This document shows, in pieces, positions 7,002 through 8,705 of a stretch of DNA of 8,705 nucleotides. The position numbers and the translations under genes were made by a program. Under the pieces are notes generated by a model. That model worked only from the letters and a program-made list of their open reading frames with translations. It was not told where the DNA came from and made no database searches. Each line of letters opens with the position of its first letter. Position 1 is the first letter of the stretch. Source of the stretch: JAFGMQ01 sp036733345 (lineage in GTDB: Bacteria; Desulfobacterota; DSM-4660; Desulfatiglandales; Desulfatiglandaceae); assembly GCA_036733345.1 (NCBI GenBank), contig DAINAR010000085.1, positions 1 to 8,705 of the forward strand, given 5' to 3'.

Positions 7002-7858
7002 CAATTTTTGCAGAACTTATCAAGGCTTGACCTGCTTATGGTTATTTTGTGCTGAGATGTGCTTTTTTCATCAGCAATTTTATCTTCGTTTTGCACCCTG
7101 TTTGAATCTTGCAGTGTTCTATTTCCCACTTCAGTTAAATCTTTGCATCCATCAACAAGTGCCGAAATCGGAGTGTGAGGATTTAGTGCCATGTCCTCAG
7201 TGAAATTTTCAGGAGATTTCACCAGATCTAAAAGCTTTTCGTTACCAAGATAGTACGAAACGATATCTGCAACGAATCCCTGACTTGCAGCAACAAGATT
7301 CAGAATAGACAAAATCGTTGAGTTCATGAAATCTCCTCTGTCGATAGTCTTTTGTCCAGCCCACCAAGTGTAATCTGTACAAAAGCGCCAGAGGTTAATC
7401 ACTGACATTTTGATTTCTTGCGAGGGAATAGAATATTCGTCTGTAAGAATTTCTTCTGCCTTTTCTAAAAAATCGTCATGATATAGATATGAAGTACTGC
7501 TGTTTCTCAATTCTTTTGCAAATTCTTCGTATTCTTTATGTAATGAATCAGCAACTTTAAAATACAATGACTGGTATGCCTTAAGTTCATTGCATAGGTC
7601 GATAACATATGATGCAATCACGAACCATTGATTAGGCACGAATATTTGCCTATTCTTGCTTGTCGTGACAACAGCAGTATTTACAAAGAATGACACATCC
7701 GCATTCGAATTATCCATTACAGATTTAAAAAATAACTTGAATTCATCTGTGAGTTTAATATCTTGCCAGATGAATTCCTCATTATAAATTGCGACGGAAA
7801 AAGCTACAAGCTCTCTCAAATCTTTTAAAGCCGATGTGCAGTTTAACTTTTGTTCCAA
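7001..7858 (-). CDS. Uncharacterised mostly helical protein, first gene of the operon
   Basis: I do not recognise this 285-residue protein. It looks mainly alpha-helical, with long amphipathic stretches at about 75-140 (including SLHKEYEEFAKELRN) and 150-210 (NLWRFCTDYTWWAGQK, then a hydrophobic segment ILSILNLVAASQGFVADIV). The tail after about 235 is polar and probably flexible. There is no signal peptide and no clear transmembrane span, although 181-203 is quite apolar. No catalytic motif was found. The start is uncertain: the frame opens after a TAA at 7871-7873, the first possible start is TTG 7858 with AAGGGAG directly against it, another TTG lies at codon 14, and the first ATG is codon 48 (7717). 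Its stop shares one base with the helicase ATG (TGATG), so it belongs to the operon and may be a structural, sensor or effector subunit. Confidence 0.75.
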   Translation of the reverse strand: MEQKLNCTSALKDLRELVAFSVAIYNEEFIWQDIKLTDEFKLFFKSVMDNSNADVSFFVNTAVVTTSKNRQIFVPNQWFVIASYVIDLCNELKAYQSLYFKVADSLHKEYEEFAKELRNSSTSYLYHDDFLEKAEEILTDEYSIPSQEIKMSVINLWRFCTDYTWWAGQKTIDRGDFMNSTILSILNLVAASQGFVADIVSYYLGNEKLLDLVKSPENFTEDMALNPHTPISALVDGCKDLTEVGNRTLQDSNRVQNEDKIADEKSTSQHKITISRSSLDKFCKN

Positions 7859-7865
7859 CTCCCTT

Positions 7866-7898
7866 AAAAATTAGCTTTAAAAAGCGAATTTAGTCAAA
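7866..7898 (-). promoter_or_regulatory. Weak candidate Bacteroidota-type promoter for the operon
   Basis: Read on the minus strand, TTTG (7895-7898) is followed after 21 bases by TAATTTTT (7866-7873). This resembles the Bacteroides -33 TTTG and -7 TAnnTTTG elements with one mismatch in the last base. If real, transcription would start within a few bases of 7858, leaving almost no leader and arguing for a translation start further into the gene. It overlaps the inverted repeat, as a repressible promoter would. Confidence 0.2.
7868..7891. promoter_or_regulatory. Imperfect 24-bp inverted repeat upstream of the operon, candidate operator
   Basis: Arms AAATTAGCTTT and AAAGCGAATTT flank a 2-bp centre and are complementary at 10 of 11 positions. 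The repeat ends 9 bases upstream of the TTG at 7858. Position and symmetry suit a dimeric helix-turn-helix regulator; the HTH on the methyltransferase is one candidate. It could instead form a 5' leader hairpin or be a chance AT-rich palindrome. Confidence 0.45.
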
Positions 7899-8092
7899 TT
7901 CTTGGAAAAGGCCTTTCTGATAAAAAGTATTTCTTGTAATTTTCGATTGATTATGAATGCTATTTGATAATAAGCACCGTCTTCCTGTGAGATAGCTTTG
8001 CAATTCAAACCTCCGCCTGCCTGTCTCTGTTTCTGTGGCAATGGCCAACTATGTTCCGTAATACCCATTTATGTTCACCGTTTATGGCATAA

Positions 8093-8500
8093 AGACAATT
8101 GTTTGCAAAACGGCGGGATTCTGATTCAACAGCCGGATCGCTGGTATATCTGATCCACGGAGACAGGAATCTGCAAGGATCTAGGAACAATCCAATACCC
8201 ATAACCAAAGAAATGAACTCCAGATTTCTCCTTCTATTCTCACTGGAACAAGACACTTCACTCCATCTTTGGAAAATCAAACAAAACCACGCCGAAACCT
8301 ATTCCCGGCAAGATCTCCTGGATCTTAACTATCCCACCCCCACACACCACAGCTATCTGGTATTTCAGCTACAAGAAGTAACCGAACCAGAACTAAAAAA
8401 CATCTCTGTGAAGTTTTCAAAATTAAAGTTTGATGTGAACAAGCATCCGTTAGTAATCACACTGGCAGAGGTGGTGAAAAATAAAAATTGTATTGTATAA
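8093..8500 (+). CDS. Hypothetical protein fragment, probably 5'-truncated
   Basis: The frame is open from just after a TAA at 8090-8092 to a TAA ending at 8500, giving about 133 residues from the TTG at 8099. I do not recognise the protein. It reads like a real soluble protein in its second half (RFLLLFSLEQDTSLHLWKI, then YSRQDLLDLNYPTP and SYLVFQL), with a charged C-terminus. The first ATG is at codon 39, and there is no convincing ribosome binding site or promoter before the TTG, so this may be the C-terminal remnant of a longer gene cut by a rearrangement at about 8090. Its C-rich, higher-GC codons (CACCAC, CCCACCCCC) differ from the neighbouring operon. It is divergent from the operon and probably not part of it. 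Confidence 0.45.
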   Translation, partial: RQLFAKRRDSDSTAGSLVYLIHGDRNLQGSRNNPIPITKEMNSRFLLLFSLEQDTSLHLWKIKQNHAETYSRQDLLDLNYPTPTHHSYLVFQLQEVTEPELKNISVKFSKLKFDVNKHPLVITLAEVVKNKNCIV

Positions 8501-8705
8501 AATATATATCTCTTTTTACAATAGCACCCAAAACGACAATCATCATCTTCAATATCAATCTATTACAATGAAATCACTTCGATTTTCAATGCCGGAATCC
8601 TTTAAAGCGCTATAGTCGGTACCCATACAGCGCTATCATCAAGTGAACGGGTATCACCGTTCTGGGTGGGTGGATATAGTCCGTTTTTTACATATTATTT
8701 ACCCC
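8501..8705. other. Non-coding right flank with short repeats
   Basis: No ORF of useful length was found on either strand. The region contains two copies of AGCGCTAT at 8606-8613 and 8629-8636, and a 6-bp perfect inverted repeat GAACGG/CCGTTC at 8645-8662, followed by a G-rich run and, about 19 bases later, six Ts. Confidence 0.4.
8645..8662. repeat. Small perfect inverted repeat (6-bp arms, 6-base loop)
   Basis: GAACGG at 8645-8650 pairs fully with CCGTTC at 8657-8662 around the loop GTATCA. No T-run follows directly on either strand, so it is not a standard terminator. With the two AGCGCTAT copies just upstream it could belong to a recombination or regulatory site, but the evidence is only positional. 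Confidence 0.35.

Noticed and set aside
7877..8068. 63-residue minus-strand ORF upstream of the operon
   Set aside because: No recognisable domain, no ribosome binding site, and it runs through the inverted repeat. It could be a small leader peptide, but nothing supports coding beyond its open frame.
8005..8280. 91-residue minus-strand ORF overlapping the plus-strand fragment
   Set aside because: It lies mostly antisense to the plus-strand ORF and its sequence lacks protein-like patterning.
8600..8693. Short minus-strand open stretch ending in DSAVWVPTIAL
   Set aside because: About 30 residues with no start codon and a stop just upstream; too short to separate from chance.
1..8705. Assigning the island to DISARM or BREX
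   Set aside because: A C5 methyltransferase and SNF2 motor occur in DISARM, but the DUF1998 gene and phospholipase-D gene are absent, and none of the BREX core genes (PglZ, BrxC-like) is present.
1..8705. CRISPR arrays, tRNA genes, insertion sequences or transposase genes
   Set aside because: No regularly spaced repeats, no cloverleaf-like sequence and no transposase or integrase motifs were found by reading both strands.

Overview
The window holds one compact seven-gene operon on the minus strand (about 7858 down to 174). It looks like a DNA-modification-based defence island. In transcription order the genes are: an unrecognised helical protein; an SNF2-type helicase/translocase; a GHKL ATPase of the MORC/paraMORC type; an HNH endonuclease; a C5-cytosine DNA methyltransferase with an N-terminal helix-turn-helix; an Mrr-like protein whose catalytic residues appear lost; and a Vsr mismatch endonuclease. 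All neighbours overlap or are at most 9 nt apart, so they are probably co-transcribed and translationally coupled.

Organism: AT-rich coding sequence and the near-complete lack of Shine-Dalgarno sequences before the start codons suggest Bacteroidota (inference, moderate to low confidence). The left edge (about 57% GC by hand count) and the plus-strand ORF at the right look compositionally different from the operon, consistent with an acquired island.

Layout: 1-53 is the 3' end of an unidentified plus-strand gene. 54-173 is intergenic with no convincing terminator. 174-7858 is the operon. 7859-8092 is the upstream region, with a strong inverted repeat at 7868-7891 that may be an operator, and a weak promoter candidate. 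8093-8500 is a plus-strand ORF without a convincing start, perhaps a 5'-truncated remnant. 8501-8705 is non-coding with small repeats.

How it may work: the methyltransferase would mark host DNA; its C-terminal target region resembles Dcm/M.EcoRII, so CCWGG is a reasonable guess. Vsr would repair T:G mismatches caused by deamination of the mark. The GHKL ATPase and SNF2 translocase would form an ATP-driven machine that remodels or scans DNA, with the HNH protein as the most likely effector nuclease. MORC-like GHKL ATPases beside helicases, nucleases and cytosine methyltransferases were described computationally as restriction-modification neighbourhoods (Iyer, Abhiman and Aravind, 2008). The general theme is therefore known; this gene set, with SNF2, a degenerate Mrr and an orphan first gene, may be an uncharacterised variant.
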